Translations under genes and position numbers: made by a program
Part shown: in pieces, positions 26,501 through 37,300 of the stretch
Position numbering within the stretch: position 1 is the first letter of the stretch
Layout of the letters: each line of letters opens with the position of its first letter
The notes under the pieces: generated by a model
Databases searched by the model: none
What the model saw: only the letters and a program-made list of their open reading frames with translations
What the model was told of the DNA's origin: nothing
Origin: Archilochus colubris
Lineage: Eukaryota; Chordata; Aves; Apodiformes; Trochilidae
Assembly (NCBI GenBank): GCA_023079485.1
Contig: CM041089.1
Span: forward strand, 12,725,001 to 12,789,000
Length of the DNA: 64,000 bases
Reading direction: 5' to 3'

Positions 26501-29500
26501 CCAGATAAACAGAAACTCTTTTGCAAGGAGGTCAAAAAAAAAAAAAAAGAGAGAACAAATAAAATTGACATACATACTTATCACTAGAACTGTAAAATTA
26601 AAAAATAGTGTGTCAGGTAAAAGTTAAATTCCTGGGAGACTGCAGCAGCTTAGGTAGGAAGGTTGCCTTAAGCCATGCTTAATCTTTTAAATCTACATTT
26701 TAAATCTTCTTTTAAAGATTATGCTTTTAAGATTTTGAAAATGCTGAATTCTTTTTAAGTCAGCCCAAGTTGTTTTAATGCTGACGTCTCAAACACTCTG
26801 GAATACAGTAGTAGTATCTGTTTTGTTTTTTTCCATTACAAAAAGTTGCACTTTTAACCTGTTTTAATTTCTGTTAGTTTATCTCTATTTTGTCATAGGA
26901 CTTGGAGGGGGAAGAGGAGGGAGAAGAGGAGGAAGATGCAGAGAGTGATCCTAAGGTAAGGATTTTTCTGTGCTTTGCCATAATGCAGACTAATAATGAG
27001 CAACGTAACCAAAGTTAAAACAGTTTGTGAAAAGATCTTCTGACTGCAGTGTTTTCATCTTCTTCAATTCTCAAATTACTCTTGAAAGAACAGTTAGTAT
27101 TTCCAGGAAGTAAGAAATTAGTAGGTGTGTTCTTCTCACCTGCACTAAGATAATATCTGAAGTGTGTGCCTGCTTAATGGTCTCTTTGTATAATAATGAA
27201 ACACATTTTTCCTTTAGAAAGGTCTTCTATCAAATATTCAGTGGCTGGACTTTGACATAGAATTAGTCTGACAAGTCTCAACTACCTTGTTTGTTGATTT
27301 TTCTTAGAGTTTTTTGGTTGATCTTAATGGCTGCAGGTTAGGCTCCATGTCTGTGCTCAGCTAGAAATAAGAAAAGTTCTCAACTTTGAATTTTAAACAT
27401 TATGAGACCTGGCTTAAAATTCAGTCTTAAAGATTTGTGTTCCTTTTGAGAGGTGTTTTTCAGTCTGTCAGTGATAGTAAAGTTAATGCTTACATTTGGT
27501 GAAGCTGGGACAGTGGTGGCAGAATTACATTCCTTGAGTTCTTGCTACATCAGCTTTTAATTTTTCATAAAGGCACAAATGGAAAAGTGAAAGTCATGCT
27601 TGATATTTGGATAAAATTCTCTAGCTGCTTAACATGTCACTCCTACAACAGAGTTTTATGTACATGTTACCACTAGTAAATGTTTTTTGTCACAGGATCA
27701 GGAATTGAGCTTGTTTTTCTTTATTGAAAGAAACTCTGGTGGAAAGGTTGATCAAGCAGGATTGGAGTTGTAGAAACAAATACTCCCTGTTCTGCAGGAT
27801 CAAAATGCAGGTTCACCAGTATGGGAAAAAGTGGTACAGATGAGAAAATGCTGGGTGTGAGTTGAAGTATCTTTGTGCTCAGTATCAAATACCCTTTTAA
27901 AGGGTTTGGTATTCTGTAAAAAAACCTGAAGGTATCTTGGAAGGTTGTAGTTTTTGCCTCCTGTATTATTTTGTACATTTCACTTTTCATTCATGCTGAC
28001 AGTTCCTTTCAATTTTTTCCCATTTAGGTGTAATTTAAGTCTGTTTATCATTCATACATTTCTAGGTAAGGTGGAATTCCATTCATATGTAACTTCCCAG
28101 AGTCCCATTTATAGCCATGCAATGTGGTTTCTTTTCTAGGGTTTTCTGTTTCTTTTTTTTTTTTTCTTTTCTTTGCTTCTATGGGGAAAAGAAATGGGGG
28201 AGTGGTGACTTCAGAGTTAAATACTAGAAAGAAATGTGTATGAAGATGAATGTCTTTAAATCCTGTTACTAAGTTAGACTTTTCAGAATGACTTTTCTGC
28301 CTTCCTGGCACAACTTCTGCTTTGTCAAACTGTATTTTATATACTGAGACTTGTCAGACTTGATTTTTTCCTTGTTTCTGATTTGATGTTGCATCTGTTT
28401 AGTGTACTTCCAAATTAAATACCCCTCTGCTCTTCTTGAACTCTTTTAAGTCATCAGCTTACTTAAATTGTCTTTGGCAACATAACTTTTAGTTATGCTG
28501 CCTGACAAAGGCAGTCAGGCACTCTTAGAGGCCTTTTCTTGAGCTCATGCTTCTGAACACACATAATCTGCTCACCTCTCTCTCTCTTTTAAAACACAAC
28601 CAAAAAAAGGTCATCTTTCACCTTTAATCCTCTGCTTCATAGAGAATGCCTGCAACAGGCTTCATACTTTTTCACCTGTATTTTAGGCTTGTATCTTGTT
28701 GTTTTCTTTGCTTGCTTAGGAGGAGCTGTAATCTTTCCAATTCGTTCCCTCTCTGCACAGATAATGCCCCTCTTTGCCTTTGTTAAAATTGAGCTAAGTT
28801 TTGCTTGTTGTTTTCCATGTTCAATCTAGGCTTTGAGAATCCAGCCACCCTGCATCACCATTGTTGCACTATTTATTCACCTATAATAGTAGAACATCCA
28901 TTTGTCACAAGAGCTTGTATGTTTTTATGCTGCATCAGTTTGTTACATTATTGTCTTCCCTTCTTACAATTAAACTGTCAGTCACTGGCTTCAGGTTTTC
29001 AAGTCAACCTGGAATTCTGCCTTTTGTCTTGGAAGACTCATATCCCTGATCCTGCTTTCCATTCCTTCTTCTGTCCATCCCATTTTCTGGTCCTGTTTTT
29101 CTGTGTCTCCTATCTCTCTTTGCCTTTCAGTTCCCCTCACCCCTGATTTTCTTATATCTAGAATAGCATTCCTTTTATGTACACACAAAATAATTGTTCT
29201 TTTTGTTTGTTTTCCTTTTAAATCCTCTTCAGCCATTTTTTGCATTGCCTCCTCCTTTATTATACAACATTGACTCCATAATTGACTCCAACACTGCCTG
29301 ATTTGCCAACTTTTCCTCCTTCCCTCCTGTGTTTAAGTACATTTGAGCTGTTCATTGAGAACAATATCAGTATAATCTCTTGCTCTGTGTGTATAAGTTA
29401 TGGCTGTGGAAGACTGAGCAAATGATTGGAAGTAGCTTCAGAAGATGCCACAGAAACAGCTGATGTGGCTTTTGTCTGGTGTATTTTTCTGTGTGCTTGC

Positions 29501-32500
29501 ATGCCCAGTTCCCTCTGCTGCCTTTGTTTCACACTGTGCTTGAATAGAGAGGCAGCTGACAAGGTAATACAGAATGCAGTGTTGAATTCTGAGCTAAGAA
29601 GCTGCTGTGCTGAGAGGCTGCATGTGCTGAGAGGTTTCTAGGCTACCTAAGCAGGAGGGCTTGTTAGCAGCAAATTGATTTTCAGGACCTTTGAAGCCTT
29701 CTGTGCAGCTGTGGAGGAGGCAGGCAGGCAGTTCACACCAGTTGGTTGCTTAACTCCAGTTAGCTCTGAGTTTACTTCCTGTGTATTTTATATCCTTGCT
29801 TTTTCTCAGTAGCATATAGGAGAAAATGAACAAAGGTAAACCTTATCTCTAGGATCCCTAAAAAGGACTATTTCATGGTAAGACATTTAAATATTAAAAG
29901 GTTTTCTTCTGTGATGGAAAGGAAATCAGCTTCAATGCCTGCTGCCTGCATTGATGCCACTGTTGGCAGTGAAGTCTGTGTGGGAGTCAGATGAGATCTT
30001 AGTGGGCTGTGACTTTATCTGAAAAAGATCTGGTTTGAAAGGATTAAACTGCTAAGATAAATTGTATGGACTTCAAGCTTAAACCCCTCTCCTCTAAGAT
30101 ATCAGATTAATTGGGTGGGTGCACTCATTAGGCTGAGTGTATGGAAGTCACGAAAACAGTATTGCTTCAAATCTGGGTTTATCCTCTGTGTTAGCCTTGT
30201 GATCCTCCAAATTTTAGGTGAAATCCCCTCTTTAAATTTGATGCATGTCCTCTGTCTCCATGAGCAGCTGATGCAGTTCAGTTGATGTAACTGCTGATGT
30301 CTGCATGTAAACTAATTAGCTCAAGTCTCTTGCATTGCTGTCCTGGGTAATCAAATGCCAGAAGGCAAATGTTCAAGCCCATTGTAGCAAGAGTGTTCTT
30401 TTTTTAATTCTGAGCAAGTGATGCAACTGATAAGAGCCAGTGGCAAAAAAGCTTTTTGTTGGTGCTTGCTGGCAAAGGAGAAAAATAAGTGGAAGTCTCA
30501 CTTAGGTTGTGTATTGCCATTAGAACAGTGTCTCAAACTGGAATCTAAGGCCCAGAGTAAAGTCCTTTGAACAGAATTTGTAAATGTTATTAAATATTTT
30601 AAAGATGTAAAAATCCCAACACTTTTCAAATTGCTTAAGTCTTTGCTTGTGATTACTGTAGAGATAATTCTTCAAGAATTACTCTTGTCTCCAGCACTGG
30701 TGAATTTCATGTACATGTGTTTGCTGATACATTTATTTTAAACTAAGATGCAATTCCTCCTTATCTTTGCCAGTTAAAGTTTCTCTATTAGCTCTTTACT
30801 GCCTGGCCAATGCACTTCACCACCTTTCTAAGTTATCTCAGGAAGTTATTTTAGGGAAATACAGCATGAAATCTTGCTAGGACAGGGAGATAAATAGCTC
30901 AGTCTGTCTAAAGCTAATAAATGAATTAGTTGCAACTGGCTGATCAAATGTCACCAACAGTCTGGACAGTGTGGTAAGAGCAGCTCAGACTTGATAGCCT
31001 GAGGGAGAAGAAATGAAGTATTTTGGTCACAGCTTGGGGTCTGGTCCTGATCTTCCAGGAGCTGGGAGAGGCTGAAGAGAAGTTTCAGCATGCATGTGCC
31101 TGCTGCAGGCAGCTGGAGTGAGGACACTGAGTGTCATCTGCCTGTGCTGCTGCTTTGCATCAGGGTGCTGAGCAGCTGAAGGCAGTAGGGAGCTCTGCAG
31201 CTGAAGTGGTGGGAGAAAATCAGTGATGTTCTGGTTCTGAGACACTGCCTTGTTACTTATGGCCTGCTTAAAAATGTATATGTATGGTCAAGATAGATAT
31301 GGCCAGCTGTAGGCTAAAAGTAGCATAAACTAGCAGGATTTCTTTCAGAATTCTCCAGCTGACTTGGGTATGAGAACCCCATAAGCTGTTTTTTCTGGTT
31401 GGTTGGTTTTGGTTTTTTTGGTCTGGGAACAGTAATAAACCCTGAAAGGTCCCCAAGAATGAGCTTTGCATTTAATGTGAGTCAGTTTTTGCAGGAGAAA
31501 GATTTAGATGCCATAATGTAATTTAAATACTTAGAGAAATAAGGCAAGTATAAAGAAAATATAATGAAGACGATTAGAAAATGGAACAGGGGCTTGATAG
31601 TGTAAAAGTCAGCTGAAAGGTTGCAGTGTGATAGAAATAAGGCAGGTGAACAGGAAGAAAGGAGGGAGATGGAAAGATTATTAAGTGCTTTCTAAATAAT
31701 GGTTATTTTACTTGGGTTGTGGCTTTGCTACAGAATACATGGGGAAGGGGAGGGGATGTGCTCTGCTCTCTGGCCATGTTCAAGTACAAGGCAGCTACAA
31801 GAAAAATTGATAATTCCAGATAAGTTTGTGATAGAAGTGTTGCCATGTGTTCTGTCAGCCTCTGAATGGAAACAAACAGCATGCAAGGTATTCCCAGTGG
31901 CAATCAGATTGTATTTTTGGGAGAGAATGCTGATTTTGTGTTCTGTGCAAACATATCCCTCTTTTCAAGAGGGAATTGTTGCTTTATTTAGTCCCAGATC
32001 AGGGAAAATGAATTTGCATCGATGTGATGTGGAACCCCAGGCACGTGAGAGTGTGCAAAGTTGAAGTTGGCCAGATGTGCTTGGGAGAGGAAAACCACAA
32101 GGAAGGAGCCTGAAAGGTCTTTGGCATGTCTGTGCAGGAGAGGGAACATTTGGTTTTAATCTGAACTTCCAGTGGGAATGATTGTGAGCTATGTAATGCT
32201 GGAGAAATTCAGGTGAGGAGGAGAAAAATAGTTTGGGTTTAGTGCAGTTTATCAAGGGTGAGATTTATGCTGAGGAATCTTAGTTGCACCTGTTCTTCCT
32301 CACTAGAGGCAAAATATTTAAGTTCTTTTAGCTTACTTTGTGTATAATGAGCTCCTGCATGTTTGCTTCTTCTACAACTCCTAAAGCTGCTCTTTAGGAT
32401 TGCTACTACAAAATGTTTATTTTGTGGTCAGTGACACTCAAGGTGTCCTGTTTTGTACCTGTGTTTTTCTTTACTAGAATTCAGCAGGTTTCCGTGACTG

Positions 32501-33357
32501 CCATTTGGTTAGAATAAACCATATTAAGAACAGTGAATGGAGAAGCAAACAGGAAATACACTGAATAACTTCTCCTGCTTTCTAAGAATCCTGTTTTACA
32601 AGAAAAAACCCAAGAAGTACAGTGTAAAACCTGAAGTCCTGAGCTGTTTTGAATACTTGTTCTCCCTCCCAAATACACTTCCCTTTTGCCAAAGGGGAAG
32701 TTGTTTTACTACCTAATAAAGGTGTTTCTACTTTTACATATTTAGATTAACACGTGGGCTTATTGCCCAGTGTTAAACTGTTGAATAGTTCCCTGCTGGT
32801 GATGCAGAACCTAGAAGAATTCAACACATTAATTACATTTTTATCACCTTAGCAGAAAGGGCAAAGCTTCTAAGGAAAAACTCCAAACGTGCTGCAGAAT
32901 AAGCAGTCTGACTTCCTCCCTCAGCACTCAGTGAGGAGGTGGCACTTTTATTGTGGAACTGCTTAGGAGGAACTGAAAGTCAGGTGGAGTCTGTGGTTGG
33001 GAAGTGTAGGTGGTGGTTTGCTTCCTTCTTTGTGCCACCCTTGCCCCAGTGGATGGAGTGGAAGGGAGTGCAAATGCAGATGGAAAATAATCCAGGGTAC
33101 CAAGCAGTTGGGAGCAGGGGGAAACAGAGTAAAAGTGGTGAATGTTCAGCTCTGTGTGGTCTAGCATGGGTTTACATGCTGCTTTTTTGTAATGATGTCA
33201 CTGGGTAATTCAAAACTGCATAGCCAATTTCCTTTCATTTGGTGGAAGTGTTTTCTTGTAGTCACTTTGATTTTTAACTCTCTTTTTTTTTTCCTTCTTT
33301 CTTTCTGCCTTCATACAGAAAGATTCCAGCCAACCTGCTGAATGCAAACAACAGTAA
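11509..33357 (+). CDS. NAP1L4: NAP1L4: nucleosome assembly protein 1-like 4 (13 coding exons)
   Basis: NAP1L4 is a histone chaperone that binds H2A-H2B (and H1) and helps carry and deposit them on DNA, moving between cytoplasm and nucleus. I joined 13 exons: 11509-11522, 12723-12784, 13997-14096, 14999-15140, 15245-15331, 16881-16997, 18239-18310, 21701-21840, 22827-22972, 24399-24421, 25142-25261, 25572-25601, 26899-26955, plus the last at 33319-33357, where the first of these carries only the start. All are GT-AG and every phase matches, giving 382 residues (human is about 375-386). The N-terminus is MADN. The NAP dimerisation helix follows (KRRIDALKQLQVKCAHIEAK), then the domain words PDFWFTIFRN and ILKHLQDIKVKF, a basic nuclear-import-like stretch KTIKKKQKHK at 259-268, ERIVPRAVLYFTGEAI, and an acidic tail at about 334-370. 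The final exon adds ...PAECKQQ. NAP1L4 is preferred over NAP1L1 because of VEAAKNAS, TPSSYIETLPKAVKRRI and its neighbours CARS1 and PHLDA2. Confidence 0.95.
11523..12722 (+). other. NAP1L4: NAP1L4 intron 2
   Basis: A 1.2-kb GT-AG intron; the acceptor is TTTTCTTAG. I see no other feature in it. Confidence 0.8.
12723..12784 (+). CDS. NAP1L4: NAP1L4 exon 3 (N-terminal tail)
   Basis: It encodes SKTEDTATDSVEAAKNASD and KK, ending one base into a codon before donor GTAAGA. It matches the variable acidic N-terminal tail of NAP1L4. Confidence 0.9.
12785..13996 (+). other. NAP1L4: NAP1L4 intron 3
   Basis: A 1.2-kb intron, GTAAGA...TTCACAG, with no visible repeat or gene. Confidence 0.8.
13997..14096 (+). 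CDS. NAP1L4: NAP1L4 exon 4
   Basis: It encodes (E)KLADQVMQNPQVLAALQ and then DNTALTPSSYIE, residues 26-58. It ends two bases into the Thr codon before GTAAGT. Confidence 0.93.
14097..14998 (+). other. NAP1L4: NAP1L4 intron 4
   Basis: A 0.9-kb intron that ends in an uninterrupted T-rich tract and TTTTTTAG. Nothing else is seen. Confidence 0.8.
14999..15140 (+). CDS. NAP1L4: NAP1L4 exon 5 (long dimerisation helix)
   Basis: It encodes residues 59-106, LPKAVKRRIDALKQLQVKC then HDLERKYAALYQPLFDK. This is the long helix of the NAP fold through which NAP1 proteins form dimers. Phase 0 at its 3' end. Confidence 0.95.
15245..15331 (+). CDS. NAP1L4: NAP1L4 exon 6
   Basis: A 29-codon, phase-0 exon: RREFINGEAEPTDAESEW and then an acidic run ENEEEEKLA. 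It forms the accessory segment after the dimerisation helix. Confidence 0.95.
15332..16880 (+). other. NAP1L4: NAP1L4 intron 6
   Basis: A 1.5-kb intron, GTGAGT...TTTTTCTCAG. No certain repeat. Short open frames at 15444-15736 have no recognisable homology. Confidence 0.75.
16881..16997 (+). CDS. NAP1L4: NAP1L4 exon 7
   Basis: A 39-codon exon with GDLKNVAIVSEVEETNVKG and IPDFWFTIFRNVDMLSELVQ. The second part is a signature of the NAP domain; the first part differs from my recollection of the human protein, which is variable there. Confidence 0.95.
16998..18238 (+). other. NAP1L4: NAP1L4 intron 7
   Basis: A 1.2-kb intron. About half of it (17216-17835) is an old CR1 copy, annotated separately. 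Confidence 0.8.
17216..17835 (-). mobile_element. Older CR1 LINE fragment in NAP1L4 intron 7
   Basis: Minus-strand CR1 from the 3' side inward. On the plus strand it reads TTGGTTGGAAATGACCTTTA, CCAGTTTGTGGCCATTTCC, GGCCAGAATGCTCTTGGCC and CACCTGGGCACACTGCTGGC, all well-known CR1 words. It is more diverged than copies A-C, so it is an older insertion from another subfamily. Confidence 0.88.
18239..18310 (+). CDS. NAP1L4: NAP1L4 exon 8
   Basis: A 24-codon, phase-0 exon: EYDEPILKHLQDIKVKFSEP then GQPM, between TTTTTAG and GTGAGT. Confidence 0.95.
18311..21700 (+). other. NAP1L4: NAP1L4 intron 8
   Basis: A 3.4-kb intron. It holds an imperfect 80-bp tandem duplication at 19006-19158 and otherwise ordinary AT-rich sequence. 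The acceptor is TTTCTTCCAG. Confidence 0.8.
19006..19158. repeat. Imperfect 80-bp tandem duplication
   Basis: The words CTCATTG.TTTTCTTCTA.TAGTACC, AAAAAAA, TCAGGTGATAATAGG and AAGGGAAGCAG occur twice, at about 19018 and 19098, exactly 80 bp apart with a few mismatches. It is a local duplication inside the intron. Confidence 0.85.
21701..21840 (+). CDS. NAP1L4: NAP1L4 exon 9
   Basis: It encodes residues 199-244 plus two bases: SFSLEFHFGPNDYFSNSVLT, then KTYKMKSEPD and FEGPEIVDCE. This is the central beta sheet of the NAP domain. Human has EPNDYF where this copy has GPNDYF. Confidence 0.95.
21841..22826 (+). other. NAP1L4: NAP1L4 intron 9
   Basis: A 1-kb intron with an ATT microsatellite at about 22616-22646. 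The acceptor is TGTCTCTAG. Confidence 0.8.
22827..22972 (+). CDS. NAP1L4: NAP1L4 exon 10 (basic segment)
   Basis: It encodes residues 245-293: CTIDWKKGKNVTVKTIKKKQ, KHKGRGTVRTITKQVPNDSF and FNFFSPIK. The lysine-rich run at 259-268 is the nuclear-localisation-like part of NAP1 proteins. It ends one base into a Val codon. Confidence 0.95.
22973..24398 (+). other. NAP1L4: NAP1L4 intron 10
   Basis: A 1.4-kb GT-AG intron ending CTTTTTGCAG. No repeat or other gene is evident. Confidence 0.8.
24399..24421 (+). CDS. NAP1L4: NAP1L4 exon 11, a 23-nt microexon
   Basis: Only 23 nt, between TTTTTGCAG and GTAAGT. With one base from exon 10 it encodes VSSDGESL, parallel to ASGDGESL in human. It is not a multiple of three, so skipping it would shift the frame; it should be constitutive. 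Confidence 0.9.
24422..25141 (+). other. NAP1L4: NAP1L4 intron 11
   Basis: A 0.7-kb intron. Its 5' part has three imperfect copies of GATAAACATCTCTA between about 24470 and 24525. Nothing else is seen. Confidence 0.8.
25142..25261 (+). CDS. NAP1L4: NAP1L4 exon 12
   Basis: A 40-codon, phase-0 exon: DEDSEFTLAADFEIGHFFRE and RIVPRAVLYFTGEAIEDDDN. It closes the NAP domain, and the FFRERIVPRAVLYFTGEA block is nearly invariant in the family. Confidence 0.96.
25262..25571 (+). other. NAP1L4: NAP1L4 intron 12
   Basis: A short 310-bp intron, GTATGT...TTTTTCAG. It contains a run of CTGAA/TTCTCTGAA repeats at 25404-25450. Confidence 0.85.
25572..25601 (+). CDS. NAP1L4: NAP1L4 exon 13, 30-nt acidic microexon
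   Basis: It encodes FEEGEEGEEE, phase 0 at both ends. Skipping would remove ten acidic residues without a frameshift, so it could be alternatively spliced. Confidence 0.9.
25602..26898 (+). other. NAP1L4: NAP1L4 intron 13
   Basis: A 1.3-kb intron with an A run at 26535-26549. No gene or clear mobile element is seen. Confidence 0.8.
26899..26955 (+). CDS. NAP1L4: NAP1L4 exon 14, acidic tail
   Basis: A 19-codon, phase-0 exon: DLEGEEEGEEEEDAESDPK. Such Glu-rich tails of NAP proteins bind histones and are sites of polyglutamylation in the family. Confidence 0.92.
26956..33318 (+). other. NAP1L4: NAP1L4 last intron
   Basis: The longest intron of the gene (6.4 kb), GTAAGG...TTCATACAG. Its middle (about 28300-29300) is pyrimidine-rich and may contain an old, unrecognised repeat. 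I see no confident mobile element or nested gene. Confidence 0.75.
33319..33357 (+). CDS. NAP1L4: NAP1L4 terminal coding exon with CaaX-like end
   Basis: After acceptor TTCATACAG it encodes KDSSQPAECKQQ and stops at TAA 33355-33357. The last four residues, CKQQ, have the form of a prenylation box; NAP1L1 ends in the same four residues and is reported as farnesylated there. The human 375-residue NAP1L4 form instead ends ...NPKV, so this exon makes the longer isoform. Confidence 0.88.
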   Translation, partial: KDSSQPAECKQQ

Positions 33358-33600
33358 TAAGGAAAATACCACTTGGAAGTGATATTTGAACAACTTGTAA
33401 CAAATATTTGGATACCTGGCCTGCAGTTCAGGATATTCCATTGCTGCAGCACAATCTTATTAACAATGCTTAAAAATTAATTTGTTTTAAAATGCATGAT
33501 TTTCACTAACTTCTTTATTGCTTAACATGTACAGTGGCAACTTCAATGCATTTGGGAAATATGAGGTTTAAATAAAGCACACTCTACAGCCGTTGGTACA
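33358..33600 (+). terminator. NAP1L4: NAP1L4 3' UTR with proximal poly(A) signal
   Basis: AATAAA lies at 33571-33576, about 215 nt after the stop, with a GT-rich sequence (GTTGGTACACTGT) just downstream. A second AATAAA at 34298-34303 could give a longer 3' UTR. Confidence 0.75.
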
Positions 33601-34297
33601 CTGTAGCTAAGGATCTCCCTAGGCCTTGAGAGCCTTTTGCCCTATGCATAGGGGAATAGTCCAGCCTACCAAGTGAGAATTATCCATTTTCTTGTTCAAC
33701 TTGGAAAATTGTGGAATACCAGTGTGCTGAGAAGCTAAAGTAAATGGATTACATGTCTGGTAGCTGAAACAGATAGAGCAATATGACTTTTTTGCTAGTT
33801 CCCTCCCCACTTTTTTAATGTTTCTTGCAACCTACAAATTGAACTAGTGCTTGAGCAGCTTTAAATGTCATATTTATTATCTCAGTAAAACCAATTGAGT
33901 TGAAGTAATTTTACTTCATGGAAGGGGGTGTCATATTTGAGACTTAGTTGTTCATCTTACTATTTATTTATTCATGTTTGTAAGTACTTTGACAGAATTA
34001 GTGCTTTTTAATAGTTTTTAATATACTTGAAAATCCTCTTTTGCATACAGTATGGGTACTTGTAAAACAAGTAATTGGAATTGGTCTCAATACTGTAGTC
34101 TAGACAGAAGAAACAAACTTGGCATCAAAATGACAACTCTTCTGGATGAAGATCAAAGTGCAAAGGCCAAACTGATGCTGTTGATGGAAGTGGGTTGCAG
34201 CCAAAGAACCAGGAAACTTTTCCAGTAGTCTCTTGCTTAGTGTCCAGCATGGAGGGACCTTTCACTCTCAACAACAGAATTTATCAAAATTCAGCTC

Positions 34298-34303
34298 AAT
34301 AAA
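34298..34303 (+). terminator. NAP1L4: Possible distal NAP1L4 poly(A) signal
   Basis: AATAAA about 940 nt after the stop codon. Use of this site is not shown by sequence alone. Confidence 0.35.
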
Positions 34304-37300
34304 TCTGAAGTTTTGGTGTCTTACTTGCAACACTGAAATTATTCCATTCCACAATTTGTTTTATTTGAGGTTTTCTGAAGTCTTCAAAACTACCTTTTGT
34401 TGTTGTGTGGCACTTCAGGTACACGTTTCTAGTTTCAGCATCCATTGCCAACCTCTGGCAGCAGTTGAATAGCAGCTGTATCAACACTGTGACCAGGCAT
34501 GTAGAGTGCTCCAGCCTTACCTGACACATTTGTAACTTAATACAGTGTTTTCAATTTGTACAGAATAGATAGAATATTCTATTAAAGTTGTGAAACATGA
34601 TTGTTGGTGCCTGTCTGGTCCATAATGCTTCAAAGTTGAGGAAATGGCCCTTTGATTTTTTTGGTAGTGAATGGTGAAGTGTTTTTCAGCAGAGGGGTGC
34701 CAGCTGTTTCCTGCTGGTTTCCTTTGTTGTCCAAAGCCAAAGGGAAGGAGTCCTTGTAATATTGTGGAGTTCTTTGTAAATCTGACCATACTTGCTCAAT
34801 TTGCAAGTAAATAGTCTGGAGTGTTTTGGAGGATTTGGGGTTTTTTATTTTTTTGTGGAGATGGTCATTAAAGGTTCCATATGATCAATTTAGTTGTGGA
34901 CTAAAAGAGGTGGTGAGGGACATAAACTGGTTTATGATGTCTTAAGATACTCCCACTGTGGTACCTTGGATTATTAGTGCTTATGTGACTGTGTTAGGCC
35001 AAGAATAGGTTCTGTATTTTAATTTTTATGAAAAGTAAAAATAAGGGTTTGTAACCAGTGGTTCTATTCCAGTGTACAACTGCAGGAGCAGGGAACAGGT
35101 CCGAGGAATGGCTGAAGAGGAGAGGGACAGTGAGTGGCATTTGCAGCTGGGCAAACTTGTGAGTAAGTGGCAGTGATGCTGAGCACATCAAACAGATTTG
35201 AGCTGCCTTTTTTTTTTTTCCTTTTTTTCCATCACAAGAAATCAAAGGAGTTTCCTCCATCCTTCAAGGTACTTTCCACTACATGGTTAAACAGGAGTGC
35301 TGCTGCCTGGTGATAAACATCTGCAAATGAGCACACTGAAGTAATTTATGTGCATGAATCCTGAAAGGCTAACTTTAATTTTGAGAAAACGGGAATTTCC
35401 AGAACATGCAGAGGAAATGTGCCAGAACTCAGGGAGTGCAAACGAGGTGCCTGGTTAAGAAGCTGCCTAAGGTGGGTGTCTGATGAATCTTCATCCTCAG
35501 GAAAGCAGTGGGAAAGCTGGGATTTGTGAAAGCAGAGTTAATGCCAGTCAAGGCAGCCTCATAGAAAACAGATCTTGTCAGAACCCAGCTGTGCACTTCC
35601 CATTACAGATGGGGCTGGTAATGGCACAGATGAACATTTCCTCAGCTTCTCTTCAGGCAGTTATTTATAGAATTTGTTTACTGGAAAAAGTAACAGGTAC
35701 TTGAACAGCTCAGCTCACTCCTTTAGCAGAAAAGAGTATGGGGAAGGGGTGGGCTTGTTGCCAGAACCCAGCTGGACAAGCTGGGTGGAAAATACAGGGA
35801 GTACAGATGAGCAAAAAGCAAGTGAAAAGTGATTAACTGTTAGAAAATAAATTTTAAAACTGATCAGCATTGGTGTACTGTGCCACGAGACAAATAACTT
35901 GGGGTCCTTATGCAAAATTAAGGTGGGAAGTTCTCAAAATAGTGAGGTGATGCCAAAAAAAAGTGAGTCTGCATGCATCCACCCCTGATTACCATCACAG
36001 CAGCCTGATAAAAGAAAGTGCAGTTGAGTCTGTGGGAACGTGCTCTTTTGATGCAGCTTCTCATTTGAGGGGAGGGAGGAAAAAAAAAGCTCCATTTCTG
36101 GATCTGAAAGTTGAAGCAGCTGGAAGTGCTCCAAGTGAGATTATTGTGGGATGTTGCCTACTGGGGCTGCAGTGTGATTAATGCTGCTCTCTGTCTCCTA
36201 CCTGATACAGAAACAAAGGGCAAACACTGTTTCCAGCCAGGCTGTGGTGTTTCCAGAACCTTTTCCAGTCCTTTTTGTGGACCTCCTGGTGTTTGGGGTA
36301 GCTGAGAGCTGGAGGTTTGCAAGTTCCATCTCAGCAAAATCAGTTATCTGGGCTTTGCTATCTGGGGAGGGTTTGTGGTAGCTGGAAAAATGAAAATGGG
36401 TCTTTGAGCCTTTCCACTCTGCTCATTAAACAGGCTTTTCCTGTTTGAAAAGAAAAGATCCTCATAAGAAATTCATCCTCAGTTAAATGCTGCCTTGATG
36501 GCAGTTCCTCAAACAAACGAGGTCTTGCTGAGGGAGCCAGCTCAGCACAGGGCAGGAGGAGAGGAGGGTGGGGGAGGTGGGCAGGCTGCTTCCAGCACCA
36601 GAAAATCGCTGGGTTTTTTTCTCAGCTTGGCAATTCAGGAGGAGAGTTTCAGGTGTGGGACGTGTCCTGGCTGGCTGAGGTAACACCATAACCTTGTGAA
36701 CTTCCACTTGAAATGTGCACCTTCTCCTGAAACAGCTTAGCTTGAGCCTGGATGGAAACTCAGCCAGAAAAAAGCCAGTTGGACATGAAAGGGTAAGTAG
36801 GGAATTCTGCAGCTCAGTGGGAGCCACTGCTGAACTTCCCGTGATGTGGTGGCTTTCTGTGTCCCCCTTGTGTGGCTTTTGGAAGAACATGAAGATTTCT
36901 TGGGGTTCCTGCAAATCACCTCCTGACAGTCTGCTGTAAATGTGTGAGAAACTGAAGTGCTGCGTGGTTGCAGCTTTATCCTCTGCATCTTCCCGTGGGT
37001 ATCTGTGTGATTTCTAAGGTAAGTCTGGGAGGCACTGATTCTTTCTCACTGTAGTATCTGCTCAGGACTCCTCCCCTTGAGCTGAAGTCCTCACATTTTT
37101 TACCTTCCTTGCCCATGTTTTCTGCTACAGTCAGGGTGCAAGCAGCAGCTGTCATCAGAGCTGTGACTTGTGTGACTTGTGCATGGAGGAACCTCCTCGG
37201 TTAGTTCATACCCATCAAAATAATAGCAGCCAGAGCTATTTTTTCCCCATATCCTTCTATTGCTGACCTAAATACCTCCAGCCTCTTGTGGACCAGGAAG

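Noticed and set aside
28140..29300. Pyrimidine-rich middle of the last NAP1L4 intron as a possible mobile element
   Set aside because: I could not match it to CR1 or see terminal repeats, a target duplication or a coding remnant.
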